64,000 bases of DNA. It comes from Rubrivivax sp. SCN 71-131 (GTDB taxonomy: Bacteria > Pseudomonadota > Gammaproteobacteria > Burkholderiales > Burkholderiaceae_C). The translations under genes were made by a program, and so were the position numbers. The stretch lies in NCBI GenBank assembly GCA_001724995.1, contig MEFD01000015.1:124001-188000 (forward strand), read 5' to 3'. Positions 8,363-19,968 of the stretch are shown here, piece by piece (positions within the stretch are counted from its first letter, which is position 1; each line of letters begins with the position of its first letter). The notes beneath the pieces are model-generated. The model searched no databases. It was not told where the DNA came from and was given only the letters and a program-made list of their open reading frames with translations.

Positions 8363-9513
8363 CGGGTGCTCCTACGGCGCGGCCTCGCGGCGCCGCCCTG
8401 TTGCGGGTCGAGCTCGGGCGGCACGGGCGGCTGCGGCGCCGGCAGGTCCACGCCCGCGGCGGCATGGCGCAGCTGGTACACCCAGGCCAGCACCTGCGCC
8501 ACCGCGGCAAAGAGCGCGGCGGGGATCTGCGCGTCGATCTCGGCGTGCGCATACAGGGCACGCGCCAGCGGCGGCGCCTGCAGCACGGGCACGCGATGCT
8601 CGGCGGCGAGGTCGCGGATCTTCATCGCCAGCAGGTCGCTGCCCTTGGCCACCACCGTGGGCGCGGCCATCGTCGCCTCGTCGTACTTCAGCGCCACCGC
8701 GTAGTGCGTCGGGTTCATCACCACCAGGTCGGCCTGCGGCACCGCAGCCAGCATGCGCCGGCGCGCCATCTGGCGCATGCGCGCCTTGATCTGGCCCTTG
8801 ACCTCGGCGTTGCCCTCGACCTGCTTGTACTCGTCCTTCACCTCCTGGTGCGTCATGCGCAGCTGGTGCGCATTGCGCCAGCGCTGCAGCGGCACGTCGA
8901 CCAGGGCGAAGCCGGCGAGCACGAGCAGCACCAGCACCAGGCCGCCGCGCAGCAGCTCGCCCGAGCTGGCCAGCGCCGTGGCCAGCGGCTGCTGCGTCAT
9001 GCCGGCGTAGACCCAGAGTTCGCGCCACAGGTAATGGGCACCGAGCCCCAGCAGCAAGGTCGCCAGCACGCAGGACTTGAGGGTCTCGATGAGCTGCACC
9101 TTGGAGAAGATGCGGCCCAGACCGGAGATCGGATTGAGCTTGCTGAGCTTGGGCTCCAGGGGCTTGAGCGTCCAGTTCCAGCCGCCGCACAGGCGCGCCG
9201 CGGCCAGCGCGGCCAGAATCATCGCCACACCCAGCGGCAGCACCAGCAGCAGCGCCTGCAGGCCCAGTGTCATGAGCTGGCGCAGCATGGCGTCGCGCTC
9301 GGCCAGCGCCGTCGCGTCGAACTGCAGCGCCGCGGCCAGGGCGCCGCGAAGATGCTCGACGACGCGCGGCCCCAGCGCCACCAGCAGCAGCGCGCCCACG
9401 CCGATGGCCGCGGCGTGGCCGAGGTCGCGCGAGCGCGGCAGCTGCCCGTCCTCGCGTGCCTTCCTGAGCTTGCGCGCCGATGCCGGCAGCGGCTTGTCCT
9501 GGGAATCGGCCAT
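8359..9513 (-). CDS. flhB: Flagellar type III export specificity switch protein FlhB
   Basis: FlhB is the inner-membrane export protein whose autocleavage switches substrate class from rod/hook to filament. The 384-residue protein begins with the family signature QDKPLPASARKLRKAREDGQ and has four transmembrane segments. It carries the self-cleaving NPTH motif at residues 267-270 (VVMNPTHYAVALKY). The tail after the FlhB-C domain is rich in Pro and Arg and varies in the family. I prefer the ATG at 9513. A TTG four codons upstream (9525) has the better-spaced AAGG and could be the true start. It is the first gene of the minus-strand flagellar run, so the operon promoter should lie in 9514-9700. 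No convincing sigma-54 or FliA promoter in that orientation was seen. Confidence 0.95.
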   Translation of the reverse strand: MADSQDKPLPASARKLRKAREDGQLPRSRDLGHAAAIGVGALLLVALGPRVVEHLRGALAAALQFDATALAERDAMLRQLMTLGLQALLLVLPLGVAMILAALAAARLCGGWNWTLKPLEPKLSKLNPISGLGRIFSKVQLIETLKSCVLATLLLGLGAHYLWRELWVYAGMTQQPLATALASSGELLRGGLVLVLLVLAGFALVDVPLQRWRNAHQLRMTHQEVKDEYKQVEGNAEVKGQIKARMRQMARRRMLAAVPQADLVVMNPTHYAVALKYDEATMAAPTVVAKGSDLLAMKIRDLAAEHRVPVLQAPPLARALYAHAEIDAQIPAALFAAVAQVLAWVYQLRHAAAGVDLPAPQPPVPPELDPQQGGAARPRRRSTR

Positions 9514-9727
9514 GGCCTCGTGCAATGCGCTGCCTTGTGCAGCGTCACCGATCGTGCCCGCGCGGGCCGCCGACTTGAGCCGGATAAGCGGCCGATTCGA
9601 CGCCGTATTCGCGCGCCTCCCCGCCGCGGTTCCGGGTTTGTCGCAGCCGGACTGCCGGGGGCAGCCGGCGCGGGCGCGTTCGCCACGGCGCGCGCAAGAA
9701 GCGCACGGAAGGCGTGCATTTCGGGTC

Positions 9728-9755
9728 TAAGGCCCATGCTCTTCGGTGCCGAAAT
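9728..9755 (+). promoter_or_regulatory. Candidate FliA (sigma-28) promoter for the chemoreceptor at 9840
   Basis: TAAG at 9728-9731 and GCCGAAAT at 9748-9755 are separated by 16 bp, close to the sigma-28 consensus TAAA-N15-GCCGATAA. The site lies 85 bp before the chemoreceptor start. The 326-bp gap between flhB and this gene (9514-9839) holds no other gene that I can support. Confidence 0.55.
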
Positions 9756-9839
9756 CACGCCTGCGATGTCGGAGCGCGGCGCCAGAGGCCGCCCCGACCC
9801 GATCAACGTCGTCCCCGTAAGCCCCAAGCGAGCTCAGCC

Positions 9840-11765
9840 ATGAACTTCATTCGCCACCTGTCGATGCCCGCCAAGTTCGCGCTGATCGGCGGCCTCACCG
9901 CATGCATGCTGGCCGGGCCGAGCGCGCTCGTCGTCGTCGACGCGGTGCAGGAGATTCGCGCCGCGCAGCAGCAGCAGGCCGGCATCGAGCCCGCACGCGC
10001 GCTGCTGCACCTGGTGCAGCTCACCCAGCAACAGCGCGGCCTGGCCGCCGGGCTTCTGGGCGGCGACGACTCGATGGCCGCCGGGCAGAAGGCCAAGGCC
10101 AAGGAGCTCGCCGCGGCCCTCACGGCTGCGGAAGCGGCGTTCGCGGCCTTTGGCGATGCCGACCTCGCCAAGCGCCAGGCCGAGAGCGCCAAGACCGCGC
10201 AGGCGCTGAGCACGGCGGTCGGCAAGGGAGCGGTCACCGTGCCGGACAGCTTCACCCGCCACAGCCGTCTCATCGGCAGCCAGCTCGATCTGCTGGAAGA
10301 TCTGACGCAGGCCAGCGGCCTCGTGCTGCAGGCCGAGGCGGCCGACTACCACCTGCAGAACGCCGTTCTCGCGCTGCTGCCGAGGATGACCGAATCGCTC
10401 GGGCAGCTGCGCGCGCGCGGCGTCGAGGCCCTGGGCCAGGGAACGCTCGGGCCTGCAGGGCGAGCCGAGCTGCAGGCGCTGCTGACGATGGCGCACGAGC
10501 GCGATGCCGCGGGGGTCAAGGCCCTGGGCATCGCGGCCAGGGACAGCAGCGAGCTGCAGCAGCTCATGAGCGGGTCCAGGCTCAAGGCCGATGCCGGCCT
10601 CAAGTCCCTCTTCACGCTCATCGACACCCAGCTCGTCAAGGCGGAGCTGCTGCAGCTCGCGCCCAAGGACTACTTCGAAGCCAGCACCAAGGCACTCAAC
10701 GACGTCTTCGCCTTCAGCACCGAGGCCTTCAAGCACCTGGAGACCCGTGCCAGCGCACGGCTTGCCGCGGCGCGCACCGAGCTCGTCGGCATGGCGCTGG
10801 CCATCGCCCTGCTGGGCGCGCTGAGCGCGTGGCTGATGTGGGCGATCGCCCGCGCCACCACGAATTCGGCTGCCGCAGCGGTGCGCGTGGCGCAGGCGGT
10901 GGCCGAAGGCGACCTCGGCACCGCGGTGCCCGACGGCGGCCGCGACGAACTCGGCCGGCTGCTGAGCGCGCTGCGCGACATGCAGGGCCGCCTGGGCAGC
11001 GTCGTCGGCCAGGTGCGCGGCAACGCCGAAAGCGTGGCCACCGCCAGCGCGCAGATCGCGCGCGGCAACCTCGACCTGAGCCAGCGCACCGAGGAGCAGG
11101 CCAGCGCGCTGCAGCAGACGGCGGCTTCGATGGAACAGCTCGGCTCCACCGTCGTCCACAACGCCGACAACGCGCGCCAGGCCAGCGAGCTGGCCCAGGG
11201 GGCGAGCGCCGTCGCCGGCCAGGGCGGCACGGTGATGACGCAGGTCGTGCAGACGATGAAGGCGATCCAGGCGAGCTCGCAGAAGATCTCCGAGATCATC
11301 GGCACCATCGACAGCATCGCCTTCCAGACCAACATCCTCGCGCTCAACGCCGCGGTCGAGGCCGCGCGCGCCGGCGAGCAGGGCCGGGGCTTCGCCGTCG
11401 TCGCCTCCGAGGTGCGCAGCCTCGCGCAGCGCAGTGCCGACGCCGCACGCGAGATCAAGTCGCTGATCGGCGCCAGCGTCGAGCAGGTCGACGCCGGAAC
11501 CGCGCTCGTGGACCGGGCCGGCGCGACCATGCAGGAGATCGTCGCGTCGATCGGCCGCGTGAGCAGCATCATGGGCGAGATCCGCAGCGCCAGCGCCGAG
11601 CAGAGCCAGGGCGTGTCGGAAGTCGGCGCGGCCGTCGGCCGCATGGACCAGACGACGCAGCACAACGCCGCGCTGGTGGAGGAAACCGCCGCCGCCGCCA
11701 CCAGCCTCGAGGAGCAGGCGCAGCAACTCGTGCAGGCGGTGGCGGTGTTCAGGCTCGGCGCCTGA
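9840..11765 (+). CDS. Methyl-accepting chemotaxis protein with NIT-like periplasmic sensor
   Basis: Transmembrane chemoreceptor of 641 residues that would signal through CheW/CheA to the flagellar motor. It has an N-terminal transmembrane helix (about 13-35) and a large helical periplasmic domain (about 36-310) containing [17 protein letters not shown], which resembles the nitrate/nitrite-sensing NIT fold. A second transmembrane helix lies near 315-335, followed by a HAMP segment and a full MCP signalling domain with the conserved tip [20 protein letters not shown]. The start [19 protein letters not shown] is the first giving a proper membrane anchor; the Shine-Dalgarno sequence is weak. A FliA-type promoter lies about 85 bp upstream. 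The ligand cannot be told from sequence; the NIT assignment is tentative. Confidence 0.9.
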   Translation: MNFIRHLSMPAKFALIGGLTACMLAGPSALVVVDAVQEIRAAQQQQAGIEPARALLHLVQLTQQQRGLAAGLLGGDDSMAAGQKAKAKELAAALTAAEAAFAAFGDADLAKRQAESAKTAQALSTAVGKGAVTVPDSFTRHSRLIGSQLDLLEDLTQASGLVLQAEAADYHLQNAVLALLPRMTESLGQLRARGVEALGQGTLGPAGRAELQALLTMAHERDAAGVKALGIAARDSSELQQLMSGSRLKADAGLKSLFTLIDTQLVKAELLQLAPKDYFEASTKALNDVFAFSTEAFKHLETRASARLAAARTELVGMALAIALLGALSAWLMWAIARATTNSAAAAVRVAQAVAEGDLGTAVPDGGRDELGRLLSALRDMQGRLGSVVGQVRGNAESVATASAQIARGNLDLSQRTEEQASALQQTAASMEQLGSTVVHNADNARQASELAQGASAVAGQGGTVMTQVVQTMKAIQASSQKISEIIGTIDSIAFQTNILALNAAVEAARAGEQGRGFAVVASEVRSLAQRSADAAREIKSLIGASVEQVDAGTALVDRAGATMQEIVASIGRVSSIMGEIRSASAEQSQGVSEVGAAVGRMDQTTQHNAALVEETAAAATSLEEQAQQLVQAVAVFRLGA

Positions 11766-11863
11766 GGCGTCGCCCGGCCGTCCAGGGCGAGCGCTGCCGC
11801 GACGCACCGCGGCCGGCCCTCACCCGCGCCCACGCCGCCGGCATGGGCGCGATGCGGGCGGCC

Positions 11864-12157
11864 CTACTTCGGCAGGTCGGGCCGGCCCTCGGGCCAGGCC
11901 AGCTTGGCGCACTTCTCGCAGTAGGCGGGGTGCTTGTGCTTGGGCAGGCTGTCGTCGCCCGGTACGCCCCAGGCCGAGAGCGGCATCGCCGTCGGCAGCG
12001 TCGGTGCCCCGCACAGGCCGCGCATGATGTTGCGCCTGCGCGAGAGGTGATAGGTCCAGTAGCCGGTCGAGACCTCGGTGATCACCAGCTCGTCGCGTTC
12101 GGCTTCGGTCGTGGGCACCTTCGTCCCTGCGTTCATCATGGCGTCGAACAGGCTCAT
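11864..12157 (-). CDS. Small conserved hypothetical protein with Cys/His pairs
   Basis: A 97-residue protein starting MSLFDAMMNAGTKVPTTEAE that I cannot assign to a function. It has a charged N-terminal part with VITEVSTGYWTYHLSRRR and a C-terminal HPAYCEKC motif (Cys80, Cys83) with Cys49, His74 and His76 nearby, which could bind zinc or be redox active. Codon use is like the neighbours, with GC-rich third positions, and the amino-acid composition is protein-like. It lies convergent to the chemoreceptor and divergent from the ATPase operon. No signal peptide or membrane segment is visible. Confidence 0.6.
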   Translation of the reverse strand: MSLFDAMMNAGTKVPTTEAERDELVITEVSTGYWTYHLSRRRNIMRGLCGAPTLPTAMPLSAWGVPGDDSLPKHKHPAYCEKCAKLAWPEGRPDLPK

Positions 12158-12200
12158 GGCGCGTACTCGCTGCGTGGCTTCGGATGCCGGGGCATGTTAG

Positions 12201-14203
<2,003 letters not shown>

Positions 14204-14226
14204 CCGGTGCAAGGACGGCCTGCGCC

Positions 14227-14559
14227 ATGAACGAAGAAGACTCCTCCGCGCTGGACGGCATCCGCCGCGATGCGCAGCGCATGCAGCACCGCCGCAGGCA
14301 TCCCGGCGCCAGCCCCTTGAGCGGGCTCGGCGCCTTCGGCGTCGTCGGCTGGTCGGTGGCCGTTCCGACCGTCGGCGGCGCGCTGCTCGGCCTGTGGCTG
14401 GACCGCATCGCGCCGCAGCGCTTTTCGTGGACGCTGGCGCTGATCCTCGGGGGCGTGGCCATCGGTGTGCTGGTGGCCTGGGACTGGATCGGGCGCGAGA
14501 ACCGCAAGTCCCTGGCCGACCGGCCGCGCCGCAGCGGCAAGGAGCAGCCGCATGATTGA
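14227..14559 (+). CDS. atpQ: N-type ATPase AtpI/AtpZ-like membrane protein AtpQ
   Basis: Small inner-membrane protein of 110 residues, probably assisting assembly of the rotor ring, as AtpI does in ordinary F-ATPases. It has a hydrophilic N-terminus and two transmembrane helices (VVGWSVAVPTVGGALLGLWL and TLALILGGVAIGVLVAWDWI) with glycine-rich faces, then a basic tail. I use the ATG at 14227, with AAGGA 11 nt before it. A TTG at 14200 overlapping the atpC stop is an alternative. It occupies the atpQ place in the atpDCQRBEFAG order. Confidence 0.85.
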   Translation: MNEEDSSALDGIRRDAQRMQHRRRHPGASPLSGLGAFGVVGWSVAVPTVGGALLGLWLDRIAPQRFSWTLALILGGVAIGVLVAWDWIGRENRKSLADRPRRSGKEQPHD

Positions 14560-14875
14560 AGCCGGCGAGCGCGTGGTGCTGGCCGCCCTCGGCGGCTTCG
14601 CGCTTGGCCTGCCGGCCAGCGCGCTCTACTTCGCGGGCCTGGCCCTGGGCATGCACCGCGCGCTGCGCGCAAGACACCCGGCGCTGGTGCTGCTGGCGAG
14701 CTTCACGCTGCGCGCGGTGCTTCTGCTGGCCCTTGGCGCCTGGCTTGCCGCGCGCAGCCATCCGCTGGGATCGCTGTGCGGCCTGCTGCTGGCCTTCCTG
14801 CTCGCGCGCACGCTGGCGCTGCGCCGCGTGCGCGGGCGCGGATCGAACGCCTCCCCCGGCGCGCAGGGCCGCTGA
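14552..14875 (+). CDS. atpR: N-type ATPase membrane protein AtpR
   Basis: A 107-residue protein with three predicted transmembrane segments, including VLAALGGFALGLPASALYFA and LLASFTLRAVLLLALGAWLA. AtpR is found only in N-type ATPase operons and has been proposed to work with AtpQ in c-ring assembly; the role is unproven. AAGGAG lies 8 nt before the ATG, the gene overlaps atpQ by 8 bp, and its stop abuts the atpB start. Its Arg-rich tail follows the positive-inside pattern. Confidence 0.85.
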   Translation: MIEAGERVVLAALGGFALGLPASALYFAGLALGMHRALRARHPALVLLASFTLRAVLLLALGAWLAARSHPLGSLCGLLLAFLLARTLALRRVRGRGSNASPGAQGR

Positions 14876-15571
14876 ATGCAGCTCACCCCCGATGACAGCA
14901 TCGTGCTGGACCTCGGCGTCCTGCGGCTGAACGCGACCATCGTCAACACCTGGATCGTGATGGCACTGCTGGTTGCCGTGTCCTGGCTGGCGACGCGCAA
15001 TCTGCGCGCCGACGCCGCACCGGGCCGCTGGCGCAATGCGCTCGAGGTCCTCGTCAAGCTGATCGAGTCGCAGATCCAGGCCCTGGCCCAGCACGCCGTG
15101 CACCGCGTCATGATCTTCGCGGGCACGCTCTTCCTCTTCATCGCGACGTCCAACCTGCTCGCCATCGTGCCGGGCTTCCGCGCGCCCACCGGCTCGCTCT
15201 CCACCACGGTCGCGCTGACGCTGGCCGTGCTGCTGGCGGTGCCGGCCTTCGGTGTCGCGCACGGCGGCCTGCGCCAGTACCTGGCCAAGTTCGCGCAACC
15301 CTCGCTGCTGCTGCTGCCGCTGAACCTGCTGGGCGAGGTGTCGCGCGCGATCTCGCTGGCCATCCGCCTCTACGGCAACGTCATGAGCGGCGCCGTCATC
15401 GCCGCCATCCTGCTGGGCATCGCGCCCTTCTTCTTCCCGGCGATCATGAACCTCTTCAGCCTGCTGGTGGGCGTGATCCAGGGCTACATCTTCGCCACCC
15501 TCGCCGCGGTCTACATCGCCGCGGCGATGGCCGACCCATCACCTGCAGACGACCCGGACGCCATCCCATGA
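14876..15571 (+). CDS. atpB: N-type ATPase subunit a
   Basis: Stator membrane subunit forming the ion half-channels against the c-ring. The 231-residue protein has five or six hydrophobic segments, starting with NTWIVMALLVAVSWLA, and the hallmark EVSRAISLAIRLYGNVMSG. Its Arg164 corresponds to the essential Arg210 of the E. coli subunit. The end of the protein (GVIQGYIFATLAAVYIAAAM) has the conserved Gln of the last helix. The start follows the atpR stop without a gap and the end overlaps atpE. Confidence 0.95.
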   Translation: MQLTPDDSIVLDLGVLRLNATIVNTWIVMALLVAVSWLATRNLRADAAPGRWRNALEVLVKLIESQIQALAQHAVHRVMIFAGTLFLFIATSNLLAIVPGFRAPTGSLSTTVALTLAVLLAVPAFGVAHGGLRQYLAKFAQPSLLLLPLNLLGEVSRAISLAIRLYGNVMSGAVIAAILLGIAPFFFPAIMNLFSLLVGVIQGYIFATLAAVYIAAAMADPSPADDPDAIP

Positions 15572-15846
15572 CCGACTTCTCGCTCATCGCCCTCGTCTCC
15601 GTCCTCACCGCGGGGCTGACCGTGGCCATCGGCTCCTTCGGCGCCGCGCTCGGCGAGGGCCGCGCCGCCGCCGCTGCGATGGCGGCGATCGCCCAGCAGC
15701 CCGATGCCGCGCCGACGCTCTCGCGCACGCTCTTCGTCAGCCTGGCGATGGTCGAGTCCTCGGGCATCTACTGCTTCGTCGTCGCCCTCATCCTCATCTT
15801 CGCCAACCCCTTCTGGGACGCCGTCAAGCCGGCCGTCGGAGGCTGA
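15568..15846 (+). CDS. atpE: N-type ATPase rotor subunit c
   Basis: Hairpin subunit of the rotor ring, 92 residues, two helices. The ion-binding helix reads MVESSGIYCFVVALILIFAN with Glu63, Ser64, Ser65 and Tyr68. These are the positions used for Na+ binding in the Ilyobacter-type c-ring (Glu-Ser-Thr-x-x-Tyr). The partner helix has Glu30 where the Ilyobacter Na+ ring has Gln32, giving two carboxylates per site, a feature of N-type c subunits. The first helix carries a G-x2-G-x3-G-x-G glycine pattern followed by an alanine run, consistent with a large ring. Whether it carries Na+ or H+ cannot be settled from sequence. Confidence 0.94.
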   Translation: MTDFSLIALVSVLTAGLTVAIGSFGAALGEGRAAAAAMAAIAQQPDAAPTLSRTLFVSLAMVESSGIYCFVVALILIFANPFWDAVKPAVGG

Positions 15847-15851
15847 GGCCC

Positions 15852-16661
15852 ATGTCCATCGACTGGGTCACCGTCGTCGCGCAGCTCGCCAACTTCCTGC
15901 TGCTCGTCTGGCTGCTGAAACGCTTCCTCTACCGCCCCATCCTCGACGGCATCGACGCCCGCGAGGCCGAGATCGCGCGCCGCCTGGCCAGCGCCGAGGA
16001 GGCGCGCGTGCAGGCGCTCGCCGCCGAGGAAGACTTCCTGCGCCGGCACGAGCAGGTCGCCTCCGAGCGCGACGCGGTGGTCGCGCAGGCGCTGCAGGTC
16101 ACCGAGCAGGAGCGTGACCAGATCCTGGTCGAAGCGCGCGCGCTGCGCGCCCAGGAGCAAAAGGAGTGGCAACGCCACCTCGACGCCGAACACGCCGAGT
16201 TCGTGCAGCGTCTGCAGCAGGCGGGCGCCCTGACCCTGCTCGAGCTCACGCGCAAGGTCATGCACGACCTGGCCGACGCGCCGCTCGAGGCTGCGATTGC
16301 ACGCCACGCCGGCCGCCAGCTGGCACCGCTGGCGGGCGAGCTCGCGGCAGCCGCCGGGGACAGCAAGCTGGCCCTGCTGAGCACGCACGCCGCGCTCGAC
16401 GAAGCTGCCAAGACGCAGGTACGCGAGGAGTTTGCCCGCCTGTTGCCCGGCGTGCAGCTGCGCTTTGCGGTCGACGACACGCAGGCGCCGGGGCTGGTGG
16501 TGCAGCTCGGCGCGGCGCGCGCGGCCTGGACGCTCGAGAGCTTCATGGACGGCCTGGACGAGGCGGTGCTGCAGGACCAGGCGGCCTGCCTTGCGGCGCG
16601 GCGCCCGGGCAGCGCGCGCGCTGCCGCGGGGGCCGCCGGGGCTGCCGGTGCCGCGCGCTGA
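15852..16661 (+). CDS. atpF: N-type ATPase subunit b with delta-like C-terminal extension
   Basis: Peripheral stalk subunit of 269 residues, about 110 longer than a normal b subunit. An N-terminal transmembrane helix ([20 protein letters not shown]) is followed by a long charged coiled coil (about 35-150). The C-terminal region contains [20 protein letters not shown] and [20 protein letters not shown], which resemble the C-terminal domain of the F1 delta subunit. The operon has no separate delta gene (atpH), so this extension probably supplies its function, as known for N-type ATPases. A low-complexity Ala/Gly tail ends the protein. Confidence 0.92.
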   Translation: MSIDWVTVVAQLANFLLLVWLLKRFLYRPILDGIDAREAEIARRLASAEEARVQALAAEEDFLRRHEQVASERDAVVAQALQVTEQERDQILVEARALRAQEQKEWQRHLDAEHAEFVQRLQQAGALTLLELTRKVMHDLADAPLEAAIARHAGRQLAPLAGELAAAAGDSKLALLSTHAALDEAAKTQVREEFARLLPGVQLRFAVDDTQAPGLVVQLGAARAAWTLESFMDGLDEAVLQDQAACLAARRPGSARAAAGAAGAAGAAR

Positions 16662-16665
16662 GGCC

Positions 16666-18228
16666 ATGCACGGCGCGACCGCGAGCGCCGACGCCTTCGC
16701 GCAGTGGCGCGCGCGCCTGCTCTCGCTGCCCGCGCCGTCGCCGCAGATCGTCGAGACCGGCGTCGTCACGCACGTCGGCGACGGCGTCGCCACCGTCTCG
16801 GGCCTGGCGCGCGCGCTCGCCGAGGAGCAGCTCGTCTTCGCCAGCGGCGTGCATGGCGTGGTGATGGACCTCGAGCCCGGGCGCCTGGGCGTCGTGCTGC
16901 TCGGGCCGGCGCGCGCCATCCATCCCGGCGAGAGCGTGCATCGCACGGGCAAGGTCGTCACCACGCCGGTCGGATCGGCGCTGCTGGGCCGCGTCGTCGA
17001 CGCGCTCGGCCGCCCGCGCGACGGCAAGGGGCCGGTGGACGCCGTCGCGCAGCGCGCCGTCGAGGCCGAGGCGCCGGGCATCCTCGCGCGCATGCCGGTG
17101 GCACGGCCGCTGGCCACCGGCATCAAGGCCGTCGACGCCGCCATTCCGGTCGGCCTGGGTCAGCGCCAGCTCATCATCGGCGACCGCCAGACGGGCAAGA
17201 CCTCGCTCGCGCTCGACGCCCTGATCAACCAGCGGCACTCGCAGCTGCTGTGCGTGTACTGCGCCATCGGCCAGCGCGGCGACGCGGTGGCGCGCGTCGT
17301 GCAGGCGCTCGCCGAGCACGACATGCTCGGGCGCAGCATCGTCGTCAACGCCGGCGACGAGGAGGCGCCGGGTCTGGCCTACCTCGCGCCCTATGCGGCG
17401 ATGAGCATGGCCGAGCACTTCTGCGCCCAGGGCCGGGACATGCTGCTGGTCTTCGACGACCTCACGCACCACGCACGCGCCTACCGCGAGCTGTCGCTGC
17501 TGCTGCGGCGCCCGCCCGGGCGCGAGGCCTTCCCCGGCGACATCTTCTACGTGCACGCGCGGCTGCTCGAGCGCGCCGGCCAGTTCGGCCCCGAGCACGG
17601 CGGCGGCTCGATCACCGCCCTGGCCGTCGTCGAGACCGAGGCCGAGAACCTCTCGGCCTACATCCCGACCAACCTGATCTCGATCACCGACGGGCAGATC
17701 TACCTCTCGCCACGGCTGGTGCAGAAGAACCAGTTCCCGGCGGTGGATCTCGGGCTTTCGGTGTCGCGCGTGGGCGGCAAGGCGCAAGGGCGCAGCCTGC
17801 GCCGGGTCTCGGCCAACCTGCGCATGACGCTGTCGCAGTTCGAGGCGCTGGAGGACTTCGCCCGCTTCGGCACGCGTCTGGACCCGGGCGTGCGCGCGCG
17901 CCTGCAGCGCGGGGCCGCGGTACGCCTGGCGCTGCGCCAGGCCGAGCGCGACCCGATGCCGGAGCTGCAGCAGATCGTCGTGCTGCTGGCGGCGATGCGC
18001 GGTCTCTTCGACGACTGCGCCGAGCAGGACATGGCCGCGGCGATGGACGCCGTGCGCGGCGCCGCCGGACGCGAGCTCGCGCACCTGGTGCCGCGCATCG
18101 GCCAGCAGCACGCGCTCGACGAGGCCGAGCAGGAGGCGATCGTCGGGGTCGCGCGCCAGGCCCTGCGCGCGGCGCGCGGGTCGCAGCTGGCGCAGCCCGG
18201 CCGGCGGCCGCAGGCGTCTGCAGGCTGA
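16666..18228 (+). CDS. atpA: N-type ATPase subunit alpha
   Basis: Non-catalytic nucleotide-binding F1 subunit, 520 residues. It has the alpha N-terminal region [19 protein letters not shown]-loop GDRQTGKT at 172-179 and [17 protein letters not shown]. The [16 protein letters not shown] segment and SRVGGKAQ follow, matching F-type alpha. The ATG at 16666 is 4 bp after the atpF stop. The protein is closer in layout to F-type than V/A-type catalytic subunits, and with the gene order it fits the N-type complex. Confidence 0.95.
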   Translation: MHGATASADAFAQWRARLLSLPAPSPQIVETGVVTHVGDGVATVSGLARALAEEQLVFASGVHGVVMDLEPGRLGVVLLGPARAIHPGESVHRTGKVVTTPVGSALLGRVVDALGRPRDGKGPVDAVAQRAVEAEAPGILARMPVARPLATGIKAVDAAIPVGLGQRQLIIGDRQTGKTSLALDALINQRHSQLLCVYCAIGQRGDAVARVVQALAEHDMLGRSIVVNAGDEEAPGLAYLAPYAAMSMAEHFCAQGRDMLLVFDDLTHHARAYRELSLLLRRPPGREAFPGDIFYVHARLLERAGQFGPEHGGGSITALAVVETEAENLSAYIPTNLISITDGQIYLSPRLVQKNQFPAVDLGLSVSRVGGKAQGRSLRRVSANLRMTLSQFEALEDFARFGTRLDPGVRARLQRGAAVRLALRQAERDPMPELQQIVVLLAAMRGLFDDCAEQDMAAAMDAVRGAAGRELAHLVPRIGQQHALDEAEQEAIVGVARQALRAARGSQLAQPGRRPQASAG

Positions 18229-18239
18229 ACCGCACGCCG

Positions 18240-19157
18240 ATGGCGCAGGATCTGGAACACCTCGCGCGGCGGGCGCACACGCTCGCGAGCATCCGCGGCA
18301 TCGTGCGCACGATGAAGACGATGGCCGCCATCAATGCCGCGCCCTACGAGCACGCGGCCGGCGCGATCGAGGCCTTTCACGCCGCCCTGCGGCGCGGCTT
18401 CAGCGCCTTTGCCTTTCGCATGGGGACGCAGGCGCTGCCCGCGCCGGCGCCGCAGCGCCAGCAGGTGCTGCTGGCCTTCGGCTCCGACCACGGCTTCTGC
18501 GGCAACTACAACGAGCTCGTCGCGCGCAGCCTGCAGCAGTGGCTGGCCGACCAGACGCACGTCGCGCGCCGCCGCCTCGTGCTCTGCGTCGGTGCGCGGC
18601 TGGCCGCGGCGCTGCACGAGTGCGGGCTGCAGCCGGGCCATGTGCTCATGCCGCCGGCCTCGGCTGAAGGCATCGGGCGCGTCGCCGCCGAGCTCGTCGC
18701 GCACATCGAGCAGGCCAGCCGGGGCGAGCCGCTCGCCGCCCTCGGCGTTGCGCTGGCGTACACGCAGCGCAGCGAGCACGGTGGCCGCCTGCCCGTCGTG
18801 CGCACGCTGCTGCCGCTGGCGCCGACCCTGCTGCAGGCGCCGCGGCGCTGGCCTTCGCGCGCGCTGCCGGACTTCGCCATGCCGCCGCAGGCGCTGCTGG
18901 CGGCCCTCGTGCGCAACCATCTCTTTGCCAGCGTGTTCCGCGCCGCGGCCGAAGCCATCGTCACCGAGAACGCGGCACGCCTGGCGCTGATGCAGCAGGC
19001 CGAGAAGTCGGTCGACGAGCGCCTGGACGAGCTGCGCCGGCAGATGGCCACGCAGCGCCAGGACGAGATCACCAACGAGTTGATGGACATCGTCATCGGC
19101 CACGTCGGGGAGCCCGAGCGGGCGACGTTGCCGCAGCGCGCGGGCGGCGGCCGATGA
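18240..19157 (+). CDS. atpG: N-type ATPase subunit gamma
   Basis: Central rotor shaft of F1, 305 residues. The N-terminal helix has SIRGIVRTMKTMAAINAAPY, matching the conserved gamma signature around the RI-x-x-x-K-x-T-x-A-M pattern. The middle has GSDHGFCGNYNELVAR, and the C-terminal helix holds SVDERLDELRRQMATQRQDE and ITNELMDIVIG. The divergent sequence compared with standard AtpG is normal for N-type complexes. It is the last gene of atpDCQRBEFAG. The start is 11 bp after the atpA stop. Confidence 0.93.
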   Translation: MAQDLEHLARRAHTLASIRGIVRTMKTMAAINAAPYEHAAGAIEAFHAALRRGFSAFAFRMGTQALPAPAPQRQQVLLAFGSDHGFCGNYNELVARSLQQWLADQTHVARRRLVLCVGARLAAALHECGLQPGHVLMPPASAEGIGRVAAELVAHIEQASRGEPLAALGVALAYTQRSEHGGRLPVVRTLLPLAPTLLQAPRRWPSRALPDFAMPPQALLAALVRNHLFASVFRAAAEAIVTENAARLALMQQAEKSVDERLDELRRQMATQRQDEITNELMDIVIGHVGEPERATLPQRAGGGR

Positions 19158-19215
19158 GCGCCGCGCGCCGTCTGCGCCGGGCAACCGCGGCGTGTGCCGC
19201 GCGCCGGGGCGTGCG

Positions 19216-19914
19216 GTGAGCGGCCTGGCGCTGCGGCACCGGCTCGACGAGGCCGGCCTGAACCGCCAGCATGTCTTCGCGCTCGCGCAGTTGCCGCAGG
19301 ATCTGCTGGCGCCGCTGGCCGTGCAGGCCCATGAGCGCCAGCTGATCGTGCTCGCTCACGCCGGGCGACGGCTGTGGGAGCGCCTGCAGGCGCAAGGCCC
19401 GGGCGGCGACGATCCGATCGACGACTACAGCCTGCGCGTTGCCGCGAGCTGGCTTGCCGCGGCCGCGCCGGGTGCGCGCTACCGCTTCGTCTACCCGCGC
19501 GGCTTGCCCGAGGGCCGGCACCTCGGCCTGCAGCGCCTGGGCGCACTCGCCGGCTGGCATCACGCCGCGCCCTTCATGCTCGGCGTCGACGCGCAATGGG
19601 GAAGCTGGTTCGCCTACCGCGTCGCGATCCTTGCCGACACCTGCTTTCCTGCCACGCCCGTGGCGGCATCCGCCCATCCCTGCCTGAGCTGCGACGACAA
19701 GCCCTGCATCGGCGCCTGCCCGGCGCATGCGCTGGACCAGGGCGTGCTGCAGGCCTCGGCCTGCCGCACGCAGCGGCTGCGCGAGCCATCGCCCTGTGCC
19801 CTGGACTGCCCCGCGCGCCAGGCCTGCCCCGTCGGGGCCGGGCACCGCTACGCACCGGACCAGATTCGACACGGCGCCGAGCGCTCGCTCGAGGCCTTGC
19901 GTCGCTGGGGCTGA
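19216..19914 (+). CDS. Ferredoxin-like 4Fe-4S protein
   Basis: A 232-residue protein with a C-terminal iron-sulfur motif CLSCDDKPCIGACP (C-x2-C-x4-C-x3-CP) near residues 155-168 and a second Cys group CALDCPARQACPVG. The arrangement resembles the ferredoxin part of the QueG family, but the cobalamin-binding portion is not obvious, so I call it only ferredoxin-like. The N-terminal half (RHRLDEAGLNRQHVFALAQL) has no recognised catalytic motif. The start is uncertain: GTG at 19216 (before SGLALRHRL) is used, and GTG at 19192 is an alternative. It follows atpG by 58 bp on the same strand but is not a known ATPase component. Confidence 0.7.
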   Translation: MSGLALRHRLDEAGLNRQHVFALAQLPQDLLAPLAVQAHERQLIVLAHAGRRLWERLQAQGPGGDDPIDDYSLRVAASWLAAAAPGARYRFVYPRGLPEGRHLGLQRLGALAGWHHAAPFMLGVDAQWGSWFAYRVAILADTCFPATPVAASAHPCLSCDDKPCIGACPAHALDQGVLQASACRTQRLREPSPCALDCPARQACPVGAGHRYAPDQIRHGAERSLEALRRWG

Positions 19915-19968
19915 CGTCCCGGCCTGCGGCTCGCGCTGGGTTATGGTGCGGACCCTCACCTGCCCCGC

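Noticed and set aside
9514..9727. Possible sigma-54 or FliA promoter for the flhB operon
   Set aside because: No GG-N10-GC (sigma-54) or TAAA-N15-GCCGATAA pattern in the minus direction fits; candidate matches had wrong spacing.
19216..19914. Ferredoxin-like protein as an ATPase subunit or epoxyqueuosine reductase
   Set aside because: It is not part of known N-type ATPase operons, and the cobalamin-binding features of QueG are not evident.
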